Source: Stenotrophomonas maltophilia (lineage in GTDB: Bacteria > Pseudomonadota > Gammaproteobacteria > Xanthomonadales > Xanthomonadaceae). From it: a DNA stretch of 64,000 nt. Where the stretch lies: assembly GCA_002364755.1 (NCBI GenBank), contig DEZI01000005.1, forward strand, positions 346,723 to 410,722, written 5' to 3'. The notes below the pieces were generated by a model that was given only the letters and a program-made list of their open reading frames with translations, searched no databases and was not told the DNA's origin. Positions within the stretch are counted from its first letter, which is position 1. The number at the start of each line of letters is the position of its first letter. Both the position numbers and the translations under genes were made by a program. Below, in pieces: positions 8,362 through 16,570 of the stretch.

Positions 8362-8915
8362 GCGCAAGTCCTGCGTGCGACCTGTGCCTCCTATTCCGAT
8401 GCGTGGGGACCTAGGGGAACCCGTGCCAAGCGCTTGTGGACTTGCGCGACCGGTGTGCAGCGCCTTCGGTCCGGCCACTCCTATGCGAAGGTGCGTGGCG
8501 GCCTCTGAACCCGTCCAGCGCAGTTTGCCGTCAGAAGCCAAGGACGATTCGATCGTGTGATGCCAGGCCGAGGACGCCGGGCCAAAGTGGGTAGTCTGGC
8601 ATGCCGTACGCATCGGGCGGGGGCCGACGACCATCTAACTTAGGTTGGCATACGTTCACGTTGCGGGGGCTCATTCTGTGATCAAGAGCGTTTTTCATAT
8701 CGCGCCCCCTTCGACGCATCGAACCTGCGCGCGGTAAGCTCTTGTGCGTCAGAAAAATGACGCGCCAATGCGAACGACTGCAGGAGCTTTCCCGTCCATG
8801 AGGACTGTGCCCGCCCGTCCAATGGGTGACGATTGCCAGCTTCCCCGATGCGCCACACCCGGCGCTATGATCCGCCATGGCGGTCGACGCGGCGTATTCG
8901 AAGGAGTGGCTCGGG
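8362..8915. other. gap without a convincing gene before the GH19 effector module
   Basis: About 550 bp between the DUF4189 pseudogene and the effector operon. Open frames here lack credible starts, composition or family likeness. A TATGAT at 8866-8871 could be a -10 for the immunity gene, but no well-spaced -35 is visible. The promoter of the module should lie here. Confidence 0.4.
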
Positions 8916-9452
8916 ATGGAAACAGGGAACGGTGCGCACATGGACGATGCCCTGGCATTTGTTCCCTCCGGCGCGAACCTGCTGGAAGCCGTGCGCGGCG
9001 AGCGCAATGGCGAGGGTATCGAGTACCAGTTGCTGGTAATCGACCAGCCGTCGCCGGAAGGGCTGTCGCCCGGCCAGCATGGCCCCAATCGGGTGCTGCT
9101 GTTGCTGCGCGGTAATGGCGATGGGCGCTGGCAACTGGCCGCTCGCAACGACACGCTGGTGCCGTGTTCCACCCGCGGTGGCCTGTCGGGGGACCCTTTT
9201 GCGTATGCAATGGTAGAGGAAGACACGTTCAGCGTGATCACCAACGGTGGCAGCCGCCAGCGCTGGAGCAGTACGTACACCTTCCGCTTTGCCCCGGCGG
9301 AGAGCGCGTGCTGGGTCGATGCGGTGCGCCGCAAGGTCGTGGACATCGAGACCGAGGCGACCAACATCCGCGAATTCTCGGCAACGGAACTGGGGCGCGT
9401 GCGGTTCGAGGATTTCGACCCGGCTACGGTCGCCGAGGTGTCGCTGCCATGA
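8916..9452 (+). CDS. probable immunity protein (X-Tfi, XAC2610-like) for the GH19 effector
   Basis: It lies directly before a GH19 effector gene, as X. citri XAC2610 lies beside XAC2609. The 178-residue product resembles that family, with a mostly beta region carrying WQLAARNDTLVPC, a GGLSGDP loop and GGSRQRWSSTYTFRF. Such proteins inhibit the effector's glycosidase domain. The ATG at 8916 is chosen because AAGGAG sits nine bases upstream. Upstream in-frame sequence gives only 13 more residues. Oddly, no signal peptide or lipobox is visible with either start, although XAC2610 is a periplasmic lipoprotein. The stop overlaps a following ATG (ATGA). The family is fairly sure, but a working periplasmic immunity role is less so. 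Confidence 0.6.
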   Translation: METGNGAHMDDALAFVPSGANLLEAVRGERNGEGIEYQLLVIDQPSPEGLSPGQHGPNRVLLLLRGNGDGRWQLAARNDTLVPCSTRGGLSGDPFAYAMVEEDTFSVITNGGSRQRWSSTYTFRFAPAESACWVDAVRRKVVDIETEATNIREFSATELGRVRFEDFDPATVAEVSLP

Positions 9453-9509
9453 ACCAGGCTCCAACCGGCGGAATGGAATCCGCGCTGATGACGATCCAGG
9501 AGTTGCACC

Positions 9510-10511
9510 GTGTCGACGGATAGAGAGTCGCAACTGCTGCGGCAGGCGACGGATTCCGGCATTGATTCCCCCCGCGAGCTGGCCAACTTCATGGCGCAGG
9601 CGGGGCACGAGTCGCGTGGCCTGAGCCGCCTCAACGAGAGTTTCAACTACACCCGGGCGACCTCCCAGATTCCGGTCGAAGCGGCGTGGCGCAATGGCAA
9701 CGACGCGTTGGAATCGGCGCGCCAGGAAGCATTGCGCGGGCGCCCGAATGACCTGGCCGAGCTGATGTATGGCGGCCGCCTTGGCAATGATGCGCCCGGC
9801 GATGCGCTGAAGTATCACGGGCGCGGCTACCTGCCGCTGACCGGGAAGGAAAACTACGAGCGCGCGGGGCAGGCACTCGACCTTGATCTGGTGAACCAGC
9901 CGGAACTGGCCGCTCAGCCCGAACACGCCGCCCGTATCGCCGTCTGGCAATGGCAGACCCGTGTGCCGGAGCATGCGCGTGAGAACGTTCGTGAGGCGAC
10001 GTATGCCATCAACGGTGCGATGAACGGGGTTGAGGATCGGCTGCGCCGCTTCGATGCGTGGCAGCAGAAGCTGACCCCGGACGTGATGCATCGGCTGGCA
10101 CATGGGGACGTGGGCGAGCAGGCGTCCTTGGGCCAGGCGGCGGGTCAGCCTGGTGTTGCCGGTAACCGGCTGTTCGATGACGCGCGCACGCAGCTGCAGC
10201 AGCTGGGGCCGCGCAGTGGCCTGCAGTCGGACCGGGAGCTGGACAATGCCGCCGGTGCGCTGGCTGTGAGCGCGCAGAAGGCCGGCCTGCAGCAGATCGA
10301 TCACGTGGTGGCCGGCAACGATGGCCGCATGCTGTTTGCGGTGCAGGGCACGATGGGCGACCCGGCGATGCTGCGTGCCTCGGTCGATCGCGCGCAGGCC
10401 GCGCAGCAGCCGTTGGAACAGAGCAGCCAGCAGCTGGCTGTTGCGCAGGACCGCCAGCAGGAACAAGCGGTCAGCCGCGACCAGGAGCAGCAGCGCTCCC
10501 GTTCGATGTGA
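9510..10511 (+). CDS. X-T4SS effector with GH19 lysozyme-like domain and XVIPCD tail (X-Tfe)
   Basis: Antibacterial effector predicted to cut peptidoglycan in rival cells. Residues 1-190 form a glycoside hydrolase 19 domain: FMAQAGHESRGLSRLNESF holds the likely catalytic Glu34, and YHGRGYLPLTGKENY is the second conserved block. Residues about 215-333 form the VirD4-docking XVIPCD (LDNAAGALAVSAQKAGLQQI, then DHVV, FAVQG and PLEQSSQQL) with a Gln/Arg-rich end. No signal peptide is present, as expected for a T4SS cargo. The GTG at 9510 has AGGAG seven bases upstream and lies inside a 24-codon mini-frame (9449-9523) that starts at the immunity stop, so expression of the pair is probably coupled. 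Confidence 0.85.
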   Translation: MSTDRESQLLRQATDSGIDSPRELANFMAQAGHESRGLSRLNESFNYTRATSQIPVEAAWRNGNDALESARQEALRGRPNDLAELMYGGRLGNDAPGDALKYHGRGYLPLTGKENYERAGQALDLDLVNQPELAAQPEHAARIAVWQWQTRVPEHARENVREATYAINGAMNGVEDRLRRFDAWQQKLTPDVMHRLAHGDVGEQASLGQAAGQPGVAGNRLFDDARTQLQQLGPRSGLQSDRELDNAAGALAVSAQKAGLQQIDHVVAGNDGRMLFAVQGTMGDPAMLRASVDRAQAAQQPLEQSSQQLAVAQDRQQEQAVSRDQEQQRSRSM

Positions 10512-10550
10512 GGCCGGCCCGGCCGCCGTATGTCGGCCGGGTCGGGGTGC

Positions 10551-11858
10551 TCAGGCGTGCAGGGTGCGCGCGTGCTGCTGCGACTGCTCCAGCGCTGCGT
10601 CCTGTGCCTGGCGCTGCTGCGCGGCCAGCTGCCCCACGCGCTGGCTGCTCTGCTCCAGTGGCGTGTTCATCGCCGCAGCAGTATCAACCGATACACGCAG
10701 GTGACCGGGATCACCACCCTGGCCCTGCACCGCGAAGCTGCGCGACGCGTCGTTGCTCATCACCACCTCATCAATGCGCTGGCCGCCGGCGGCACGCATT
10801 TCCGCCGCCAACGAGCCTGCAAGGCGCTCGCTGCCGGCATCCGGTGTACGGCCCAAGCGCGCGTCCTGCGCGTGCACGCCGCGCAGCGCATCGGTGTACA
10901 GCGGGTTGCCGACATGGTCGGGATGGGCCAGGCTGGCGCGGCCTTCCTTCGCCGCATCGCGCGCTTCGGGTTCGCCGGCCTGCAGCGGCCCGCGCGCAGT
11001 GTCGTACAGGTCGTAGAGGTTGCCGGTGATGCCGCGCGCGCCGATGGTGATGCCGCGGCGTATGCGGATGACGTCGTCACGGTACTCGTTGATCATGTTC
11101 GCGTTCTGCCGCGCAAGCGCCTGGCTTTCCGGCGTGTTCAACACCGAATCGTTGCCGAGGAAGTTGTCCAGCTGGTGCGAGCTCAGCGAGGACGCCGCCG
11201 CGCCCACCGCGCTGTCGGGGATGAGCATGCGGAAGCGGCTGTTGCTGAAGCCCCAGTTGCCCAGCGTGTCGATCTCCTTTTCGGTGGCGTACATGCGCAC
11301 CTGGCCGAAATGCTGGGAGGCCGAGCTCACCGGATCGGCCGCCATGACGTGGTTGATCAGGTTGTCGCCGCCTTCAGGAACGCGGTACGTCAGGCTGACC
11401 GCGCCATAGGCGTTGAACGTCTCGCCCTTGAGGTTGAAGTGGTGCGCGGAGACCTGCGCCAGGGTGCCGCCCAGCGAGTGGCCGGTAACGGTCACCTCGG
11501 GCGTATGGCCGAGATCGCGGCCCTGCTTGTTGGCGTACTCGAGCGCGCGCCGGGTCAGCTCCAGCGCGTCGTCAGCCTGCAGGTTGCGGCGCATCACCAC
11601 CATGCCGGCATCGGTGAGCAGGCCATCGCGCACGATCTGGTCGGTGCCGCGGTGCGCCACCACGATCTCGTCGGTGTCCACGCGCTGGTAGATCGTGCCC
11701 TGGTAGCCGGTCAGGCGGTTGTTGACGTGCTCCAGCACGCGGTACGGGTGGCCATTGAGCGGGACAGGTTGTTCCTGGCCGGGCGCGTGGCGGCCCACGC
11801 GTTCGTCGCGGTAGGCATCCCTGGAGAGCGCAGCGTAGTCCTGGCTGGTAAGGGTCAC
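10551..11858 (-). CDS. X-T4SS effector with class 3 lipase domain and XVIPCD tail (X-Tfe)
   Basis: Predicted phospholipase-type toxin delivered by the T4SS. Residues about 1-245 are a lipase_3/DUF2974-like alpha/beta hydrolase: the nucleophile elbow GHSLGG puts Ser128 at the centre, and Asp175 (MAADPVSS) and His228 (SSHQLDN) are candidates for the rest of the triad. Residues about 312-435 are the XVIPCD (GNPLYTDALRGVH, RIDEVVMSND, FAVQGQ, PLEQSSQRV) with a Gln-rich end. No signal peptide is present. The GTG start overlaps the stop of the upstream lipoprotein gene by four bases. It converges with the GH19 effector. The triad residues are inferred by eye. Confidence 0.85.
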   Translation of the reverse strand: MTLTSQDYAALSRDAYRDERVGRHAPGQEQPVPLNGHPYRVLEHVNNRLTGYQGTIYQRVDTDEIVVAHRGTDQIVRDGLLTDAGMVVMRRNLQADDALELTRRALEYANKQGRDLGHTPEVTVTGHSLGGTLAQVSAHHFNLKGETFNAYGAVSLTYRVPEGGDNLINHVMAADPVSSASQHFGQVRMYATEKEIDTLGNWGFSNSRFRMLIPDSAVGAAASSLSSHQLDNFLGNDSVLNTPESQALARQNANMINEYRDDVIRIRRGITIGARGITGNLYDLYDTARGPLQAGEPEARDAAKEGRASLAHPDHVGNPLYTDALRGVHAQDARLGRTPDAGSERLAGSLAAEMRAAGGQRIDEVVMSNDASRSFAVQGQGGDPGHLRVSVDTAAAMNTPLEQSSQRVGQLAAQQRQAQDAALEQSQQHARTLHA

Positions 11859-12556
11859 GGGCGCACCTCGTTGGCGGTCAACGAGGCGGAGAACAGCTGG
11901 TCGCGCAGCTCGGCGCGGAAGCGGTTGGGATCATGCTGGCCGGTAGCGCCGTAGTCGGGCAGTTCGGCCACGCGCGGATAATCGCCACGCGGGTAGTGCC
12001 GGGTTTCGGTCTGCCCCTGCACGAATGGCTCGGCGCCGAGGAAGGACAGGAAGCGTGTCTCACCGTCGGCGCCAGTCGCCTTGAGCATCGCCCCGGCTCC
12101 GCTGAACACCCAGTTGCAGACGCCGCGACCGTAGTAGTCCTCGTCGAGCATGCGGTCCAGGTAGACGGTGCCGCGGTATTCGTCATCGGCCACCTTGCGC
12201 AGGATCACCGGCTCCTGGCTGGTGATGCGCGCAGCCACGCCGGTTTCCGGTTCGATGTAGCCACACTGGTCCTCGTTGCTGACGTCGTACTGGGCGACGC
12301 CTTCGATGAAGGCGAAATCGCCCGGTGCGTTCTGCAGCCGCAGCACCAGTTCGTAGGCCCGGCTGGGCGAGGGGTTGAGCTTGGCCAGGCCACGCCCTCC
12401 CTTGGCGACATCGGCGGCGGCGGGGTCGAGTTCCTGGGTCATGGCGATCTCCGTTCGGCAGGCAACCAGCATCAGCAGCAGCGTGCTTGGCAGCAGCAGG
12501 GTGCTGCGCCATCGGGCGCTGGAAGCGGTGGGTGGAAAGCGGGGATGACAGGTCAT
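11855..12556 (-). CDS. lipoprotein immunity protein (X-Tfi) for the lipase effector
   Basis: A 233-residue lipoprotein encoded just before the lipase effector and translationally coupled to it. A short n-region is followed by a hydrophobic stretch ending in the lipobox LVAC, so the mature protein is lipid-anchored in the periplasm, where it could block a lipase entering from a sister cell. The mature part is acidic with no recognised catalytic motif. It contains paired Cys residues (QCGY, VCNW). The ATG at 12556 is chosen because the signal peptide is then compact. An upstream start at 12610 would add an unlikely 18-residue leader. Immunity is inferred from gene order and location. Confidence 0.7.
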   Translation of the reverse strand: MTCHPRFPPTASSARWRSTLLLPSTLLLMLVACRTEIAMTQELDPAAADVAKGGRGLAKLNPSPSRAYELVLRLQNAPGDFAFIEGVAQYDVSNEDQCGYIEPETGVAARITSQEPVILRKVADDEYRGTVYLDRMLDEDYYGRGVCNWVFSGAGAMLKATGADGETRFLSFLGAEPFVQGQTETRHYPRGDYPRVAELPDYGATGQHDPNRFRAELRDQLFSASLTANEVRP

Positions 12557-12841
12557 CAGCCGACCTGTCGAAGAACGTTCCTGGTAATGGCCGGTGCGAC
12601 GGGAAAACACGATAGGTTTCCGTTCCTTGGCAGCAGGACGTCTTGATTATGGGACGGCTTCTTGACGATATTCCACCGCTTCTCCGCTGAATATGCCGGG
12701 AGATTGGCATTTTCCGTCGATGGATCAGCCGAATCGTGATGGGGTTGGTCAATTCACATTGGTAACTCAGGCCGCTGCGTGCCGCGCGCGCGCATTGCAG
12801 GCATGCTTGTCACCACCCCTCACTCCACGTTCGAACGTGCC

Positions 12842-13354
12842 ATGATCTACGCCATCCGTGCTGAAACGCCGGCCGACATCGCGGCCATCCATGCGGTGAC
12901 GGCGGCAGCCTTCAAGGATGCGGCGCACAGCAGCCACACCGAGCAGTACATCGTCGATGCACTGCGCGAGCGCGGCGAACTGGTGGTCTCGCAGGTGGCC
13001 GTGCAGGACGGGCAGGTGATCGGCCACGTGGCGGTGTCGCCGGTGGCGATCAGCGATGGCAGCGAGGGGTGGTTCGGTCTGGGGCCGATTTCAGTGGACC
13101 CGCCACATCAGGGGCTGGGTGTGGGCGCTGCGCTGATGCGGGCTGCACTGGATGCGTTGCAGGCCATCGGTGCACATGGCTGCGTGCTGCTGGGCGAGCC
13201 TGCCTTTTACGGCCGCTTCGGCTTCCACTGCGTGCCGGGTGTGGTGCTGCCGGGCGTGCCAGCGGAGTACTTCCAGGCGCTGCTGCTGCAGGCGCCGATG
13301 CCGCGCGGCGAGATCAGTTACTCACCCGCGTTCGAGGCCGGCCCGTCCGGCTAG
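12842..13354 (+). CDS. GNAT-family N-acetyltransferase, YhbS-like
   Basis: A 170-residue acetyl-CoA-dependent acyltransferase. The N-terminal strand MIYAIRAETPADIAAIH, the central VAISDGSEGWFGLGPISVDP and the acetyl-CoA loop HQGLGVGAALM (a Q-x-x-G-x-G/A pattern) match the YhbS group, as does the FYGRFGF turn near the end. The substrate cannot be told from sequence. The ATG at 12842 starts the domain. Upstream in-frame codons show no homology. It stands alone, divergent from the immunity gene. Confidence 0.8.
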   Translation: MIYAIRAETPADIAAIHAVTAAAFKDAAHSSHTEQYIVDALRERGELVVSQVAVQDGQVIGHVAVSPVAISDGSEGWFGLGPISVDPPHQGLGVGAALMRAALDALQAIGAHGCVLLGEPAFYGRFGFHCVPGVVLPGVPAEYFQALLLQAPMPRGEISYSPAFEAGPSG

Positions 13355-13383
13355 TACGCGGGCGGGCGAGGGGGGGGCTGCTG

Positions 13384-13587
13384 TCAGGGCGCGCGCCAGG
13401 GCGTGGGTTCCGGTTCCGGCGGCGGAATGCGGTCGCCGCCGATGTGTTCCAGCAGGGTGTTGGTACGGCGCTGTTCGGCCAGCAGTTCGCCCAGCAGGCG
13501 GCGCACGCCGAAGATCGCGAATGGCACCAGGATCCAGATGATCGTGAGTGCCAGCGTCGCCAGCGTTGCAAATGTGCTTCCATCCAT
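13384..13587 (-). CDS. small single-pass membrane protein
   Basis: Sixty-seven residues starting MDGSTFATL. One strong transmembrane segment (about residues 5-27, ending IFGVRR) is followed by an amphipathic, coiled-coil-like part (LLGELLAEQRRTNTLLEHIGG) and a Pro-rich tail. AGGAAG lies ahead of the ATG at 13587. A longer start at 13629 is less likely. The layout resembles small membrane proteins of Xanthomonadaceae of unknown role. Confidence 0.6.
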   Translation of the reverse strand: MDGSTFATLATLALTIIWILVPFAIFGVRRLLGELLAEQRRTNTLLEHIGGDRIPPPEPEPTPWRAP

Positions 13588-13650
13588 GAGGTGTTGCTTC
13601 CTGCAGTGAAGGGGCATCGACACTAGCATGCCGGTGCGCCCACGCTGGCG

Positions 13651-14100
13651 TCAGCCGCCGTGGCGCAGATGGATGAGCGGGTAGGGGCGGCCCTGCGAAT
13701 CGACCTCCGAACGCCCGGTTTCGACAAAACCCATGCGCAGGTAGAAGCCCGGCGCCTGCGCGTTCTGTGCGTTGACGTCAGTGGTCAACGGGCGGTGCTG
13801 GGCCAGTGCGTGCTCGACCAGCTGCCGGCCGATGCCCTGGCCGCGCACCTCCGGATCAATGAACAGTGCTTCCATATGGCTGCCATCGAGCAGCATGAAG
13901 CCCTGCGGTCGATCCTGGCTGTCGACGGCCAGCAGCAGCGGCGCCTGCGGCAGGAAACCGGCGACTTCGGCATCGATGGCGCGGCGATCCTCGGCGCTGA
14001 GGAAATCGTGGGTGGCATCGACGGCGCGGCGCCAGAGATCGACAACGGCACCGCCGTCGGAGGCGCGCGAGGGGCGGAGTATGTTCAAGAACGTGCTCAC
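13651..14100 (-). CDS. GNAT-family N-acetyltransferase, YjaB-like
   Basis: A 149-residue acetyltransferase of the YjaB/RimI type. It carries the N-terminal pattern VDLWRRAVDATHDFL, the beta-bulge segment MEALFIDPEVRGQGIGRQLV that binds the pyrophosphate of acetyl-CoA, and the ending DVNAQNAQAPGFYLRMGF seen in YjaB. The GTG at 14100 is the first usable start but has a poor ribosome site, so the true start could be a few codons in. The substrate is unknown. Confidence 0.8.
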   Translation of the reverse strand: MSTFLNILRPSRASDGGAVVDLWRRAVDATHDFLSAEDRRAIDAEVAGFLPQAPLLLAVDSQDRPQGFMLLDGSHMEALFIDPEVRGQGIGRQLVEHALAQHRPLTTDVNAQNAQAPGFYLRMGFVETGRSEVDSQGRPYPLIHLRHGG

Positions 14101-14206
14101 GGTGCTGCGGTAAACGCCATTCTAGCGGCCCGGGCCCCTGCGGGTCGGCATTGGTCGAAGCGCGCTACACTGCCGCCGCGTGAACTGCCTGACGCCGAGA
14201 ACCCTC

Positions 14207-14731
14207 ATGACCGATACCCTGGGCGTGCCCGTGCACGACGCCGACGAACACTGGATGCGCCACGCGCTGGCCCTGGCCGAACGCGCGCAGCACGAGTTCG
14301 ACGAGATCCCGGTCGGCGCGGTGCTGGTGGGCGCCGATGGCCAGCTGCTGGGCGAGGGCTGGAACCTCAACATCGCCTCGCACGATCCCAGCGCGCATGC
14401 CGAGATCGTGGCGATGCGCGAGGGGGGGAAGGTACTGGCCAACCACCGGCTGATCGGCAGCACCCTGTACGTGACACTGGAGCCGTGTGCGATGTGCGCC
14501 ATGGCCATCGTGCACGCGCGGGTGGCGCGGCTGGTCTACGGCGCCAGCGACCCCAAGACCGGCGCCTGCGGCAGCGTGTTCAACCTGCTGGGCGATGGCC
14601 GCCACAACCACCGGGTGGAGATCCACGGCGGCGTGCTGGCCAAGGAGGCCAGCCTGCGCCTGACCAATTACTTCCGGGCCAAGCGCGGCAAGCCGCCGCT
14701 GCTGCTGGAAGATCATGCGGGCGAGGCCTGA
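14207..14731 (+). CDS. tadA: tRNA-specific adenosine deaminase TadA
   Basis: Makes inosine at the wobble position of tRNA-Arg(ACG). The zinc deaminase signature is complete: HAEIVA (His ligand and proton-shuttling Glu) and EPCAMCAMAI (two Cys ligands), followed by the tRNA-binding FNLLGDGRHNH region. The length, 174 residues, is normal. The ATG at 14207 gives a typical N-terminus. A GTG at 14180 would add nine residues. It lies just before orn in the same direction. Confidence 0.95.
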   Translation: MTDTLGVPVHDADEHWMRHALALAERAQHEFDEIPVGAVLVGADGQLLGEGWNLNIASHDPSAHAEIVAMREGGKVLANHRLIGSTLYVTLEPCAMCAMAIVHARVARLVYGASDPKTGACGSVFNLLGDGRHNHRVEIHGGVLAKEASLRLTNYFRAKRGKPPLLLEDHAGEA

Positions 14732-14806
14732 GCAGCGAAAGGGTATGATGGGCGCCTCTTTCCTTTACCGGTGGGCGCCCTGCCTGCCCAGCAACGAGGC
14801 GACACG

Positions 14807-15379
14807 ATGGTGGAGAACGGCGCGGCCAACGAACGACTGATCTGGATCGACCTGGAAATGACCGGGTTGGATACCGACAACGATTCGATCATCGAGATCG
14901 CCACCGTGGTCACCGATGCCCAGCTGAACGTGCTGGCCGAAGGCCCGGAATTCGCCATCCACCACCCGCTGGAAACGCTGGAAGCGATGGACGAGTGGAA
15001 CCGCAACCAGCACCGTCGTTCCGGTCTGTGGCAGCGCGTGCTGGACAGCACCACCACCCTGGCCCAGGCCGAAGCGCAGACCGTGAACTTCCTCGCGGAG
15101 TGGATTCCGGCCGGCGTTTCGCCGATGAGCGGCAACTCGATCTGCCAGGACCGCCGCTTCCTGCACCGGCAGATGCCGCGCCTGGAAAAGTACTTCCACT
15201 ACCGCAACCTGGACGTGTCCACGGTGAAGGAACTGGCCAAGCGCTGGGCGCCGACCGTGGCTGCCGGCCTGGCCAAGAACAGCAACCACACCGCGCTGAG
15301 CGACGTGCACGACTCGATCGCGGAGCTGCGCCACTACCGCCAGTTCATGGGCGCGCTGTCGGGCCTGCCGACCGCCTGA
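14807..15379 (+). CDS. orn: oligoribonuclease Orn
   Basis: 3'-5' exonuclease that degrades di- and short oligoribonucleotides, including the pGpG left from cyclic di-GMP breakdown. It is 190 residues, with the DEDDh motifs visible: Exo I WIDLEMTGLD, the central SICQDRRFL segment, and the ending NHTALSDVHDSIAELRHYR. The ATG at 14807 is chosen because the family begins a few residues before the first catalytic Asp. It is relevant to the diguanylate cyclase elsewhere in the window. Confidence 0.96.
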   Translation: MVENGAANERLIWIDLEMTGLDTDNDSIIEIATVVTDAQLNVLAEGPEFAIHHPLETLEAMDEWNRNQHRRSGLWQRVLDSTTTLAQAEAQTVNFLAEWIPAGVSPMSGNSICQDRRFLHRQMPRLEKYFHYRNLDVSTVKELAKRWAPTVAAGLAKNSNHTALSDVHDSIAELRHYRQFMGALSGLPTA

Positions 15380-15392
15380 GGTTGCCGCCCGG

Positions 15393-15432
15393 TGGGGGCG
15401 GATCCCTTTCCAGCGGAAAGGGCTCCGACCCC
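15393..15432. repeat. intergenic repeat ending in GACCCC
   Basis: A dispersed palindromic repeat with the core GATCCCTTTCC and the inverted half GGAAAGGGCTC. A second copy lies in the opposite orientation at 62167-62202. It sits in the short gap between orn and the EcsC-like gene. Confidence 0.6.
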
Positions 15433-15472
15433 GCGACGATCCGTTCAACTTCATGGCGCTACTATCGGCCCC

Positions 15473-16345
15473 ATGAACGATCCCATCCTGCTGCCCCGCG
15501 ATATCGCCCATGATGCCCAGGACTGGGCCGACCTGCAGCGGGCGGTCGCCCTGCTGGAGGCGCCCACGATCACTGCACGCATGGCCAATTTCGTCGGCAC
15601 GCCGCTGGAGTTCGCGGTGAAGGCCCTGCCCAAGGCCATTTCCGGGCGCATCCATGGTGCGGTCGAGGCGGCGCTGTCGAAGTCCGCGCAGGCCGCGCTG
15701 TGGAGCATGGGCAACACGCCGGGCAAGTCGGCATCGACCCGCTGGCACAAGCTGGCGGCGGCCACTTCCGGTGCGGTGGGCGGTGCGTTCGGCTTCGCCG
15801 CGCTGTTCATCGAGCTGCCGGTGTCGACCACCATCATGATGCGCGCGGTGGCCGACGTGGCCCGCAGCGAGGGCTTCGACCTGGCCCACTTCAGCACCCG
15901 CCAGGCCTGTCTGGAGGTGTTCGCGCTGGGTGGCAACTCGCCGCGCGACGATGCCAGCGAAACCGGCTACTACCTGGCGCGTGGCTTCACCACCGACGTG
16001 ATGCGCCACCTGTCGGCCGAGCTGGCCGGGCGCGTGGTGACCGGCCGCGACCTGACCCTGGGCGTGGCGCCGAAGGAGGCCGGCAAGCTGCTGGCCAAGC
16101 TGGTGGAGAAGGTGGCCGCGCGCTTCGGCGTGGTGGTGACCGAGAAGTTTGCCGCGCAGGCGGTGCCAATCGTGGGTGCTGCGGCTGGCGCCACCCTCAA
16201 CACGATGTTTACCGACTACTACCAGGACATGGCTCGCGGTCATTTCATCGTGCGGCGGCTGGAGCTGAAGTACGGCGAGGATGTGGTGCGCACCTGCTAT
16301 GACCGGGTGGCGCATGGTGCGCTGAAGATCGAGCCGACGCTGTAA
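15473..16345 (+). CDS. EcsC-family protein
   Basis: A 290-residue protein of the EcsC family, named after a Bacillus membrane-associated protein of unclear function. Hydrophobic helices (AATSGAVGGAFGFAALFIEL, and PIVGAAAGATLNTMFTDYY near the end) bracket a soluble middle with the family ending QDMARGHFIVRRLELKYG. The ATG at 15473 begins the recognisable part. Upstream in-frame sequence falls in a repeat. Role unknown. Confidence 0.75.
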   Translation: MNDPILLPRDIAHDAQDWADLQRAVALLEAPTITARMANFVGTPLEFAVKALPKAISGRIHGAVEAALSKSAQAALWSMGNTPGKSASTRWHKLAAATSGAVGGAFGFAALFIELPVSTTIMMRAVADVARSEGFDLAHFSTRQACLEVFALGGNSPRDDASETGYYLARGFTTDVMRHLSAELAGRVVTGRDLTLGVAPKEAGKLLAKLVEKVAARFGVVVTEKFAAQAVPIVGAAAGATLNTMFTDYYQDMARGHFIVRRLELKYGEDVVRTCYDRVAHGALKIEPTL

Positions 16346-16359
16346 CCGGGGGGAGGGCG

Positions 16360-16446
16360 GTAGAGTCGACTGTCAGTCGACTATCGCGCGCAGCGCGGAG
16401 GCTTTCGCTGGCTGTCGGGAAGGCAGTCGACCAACGGTCGACTCTA
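16360..16446. repeat. GTAG-type REP pair
   Basis: Two hairpin units facing each other: GTAGAGTCGACTGTCAGTCG on the left, and on the right GTCGACCAACGGTCGACTC ending at the inverted GTAG. This is the common Stenotrophomonas intergenic palindrome family, here after the EcsC-like gene, where it may slow exonucleases or end transcription. Confidence 0.85.
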
Positions 16447-16570
16447 GCGTCAGGCGGTGACGGGCTTTGACCCTTGCCTGCACGGCACAACTGTTTTGCC
16501 CATCCGCGCCTGTTGCGGGCCACGGCCGATCCCCATCCTTGCGGTCAGTCCCCCCGCAAGAGAACGCGCC

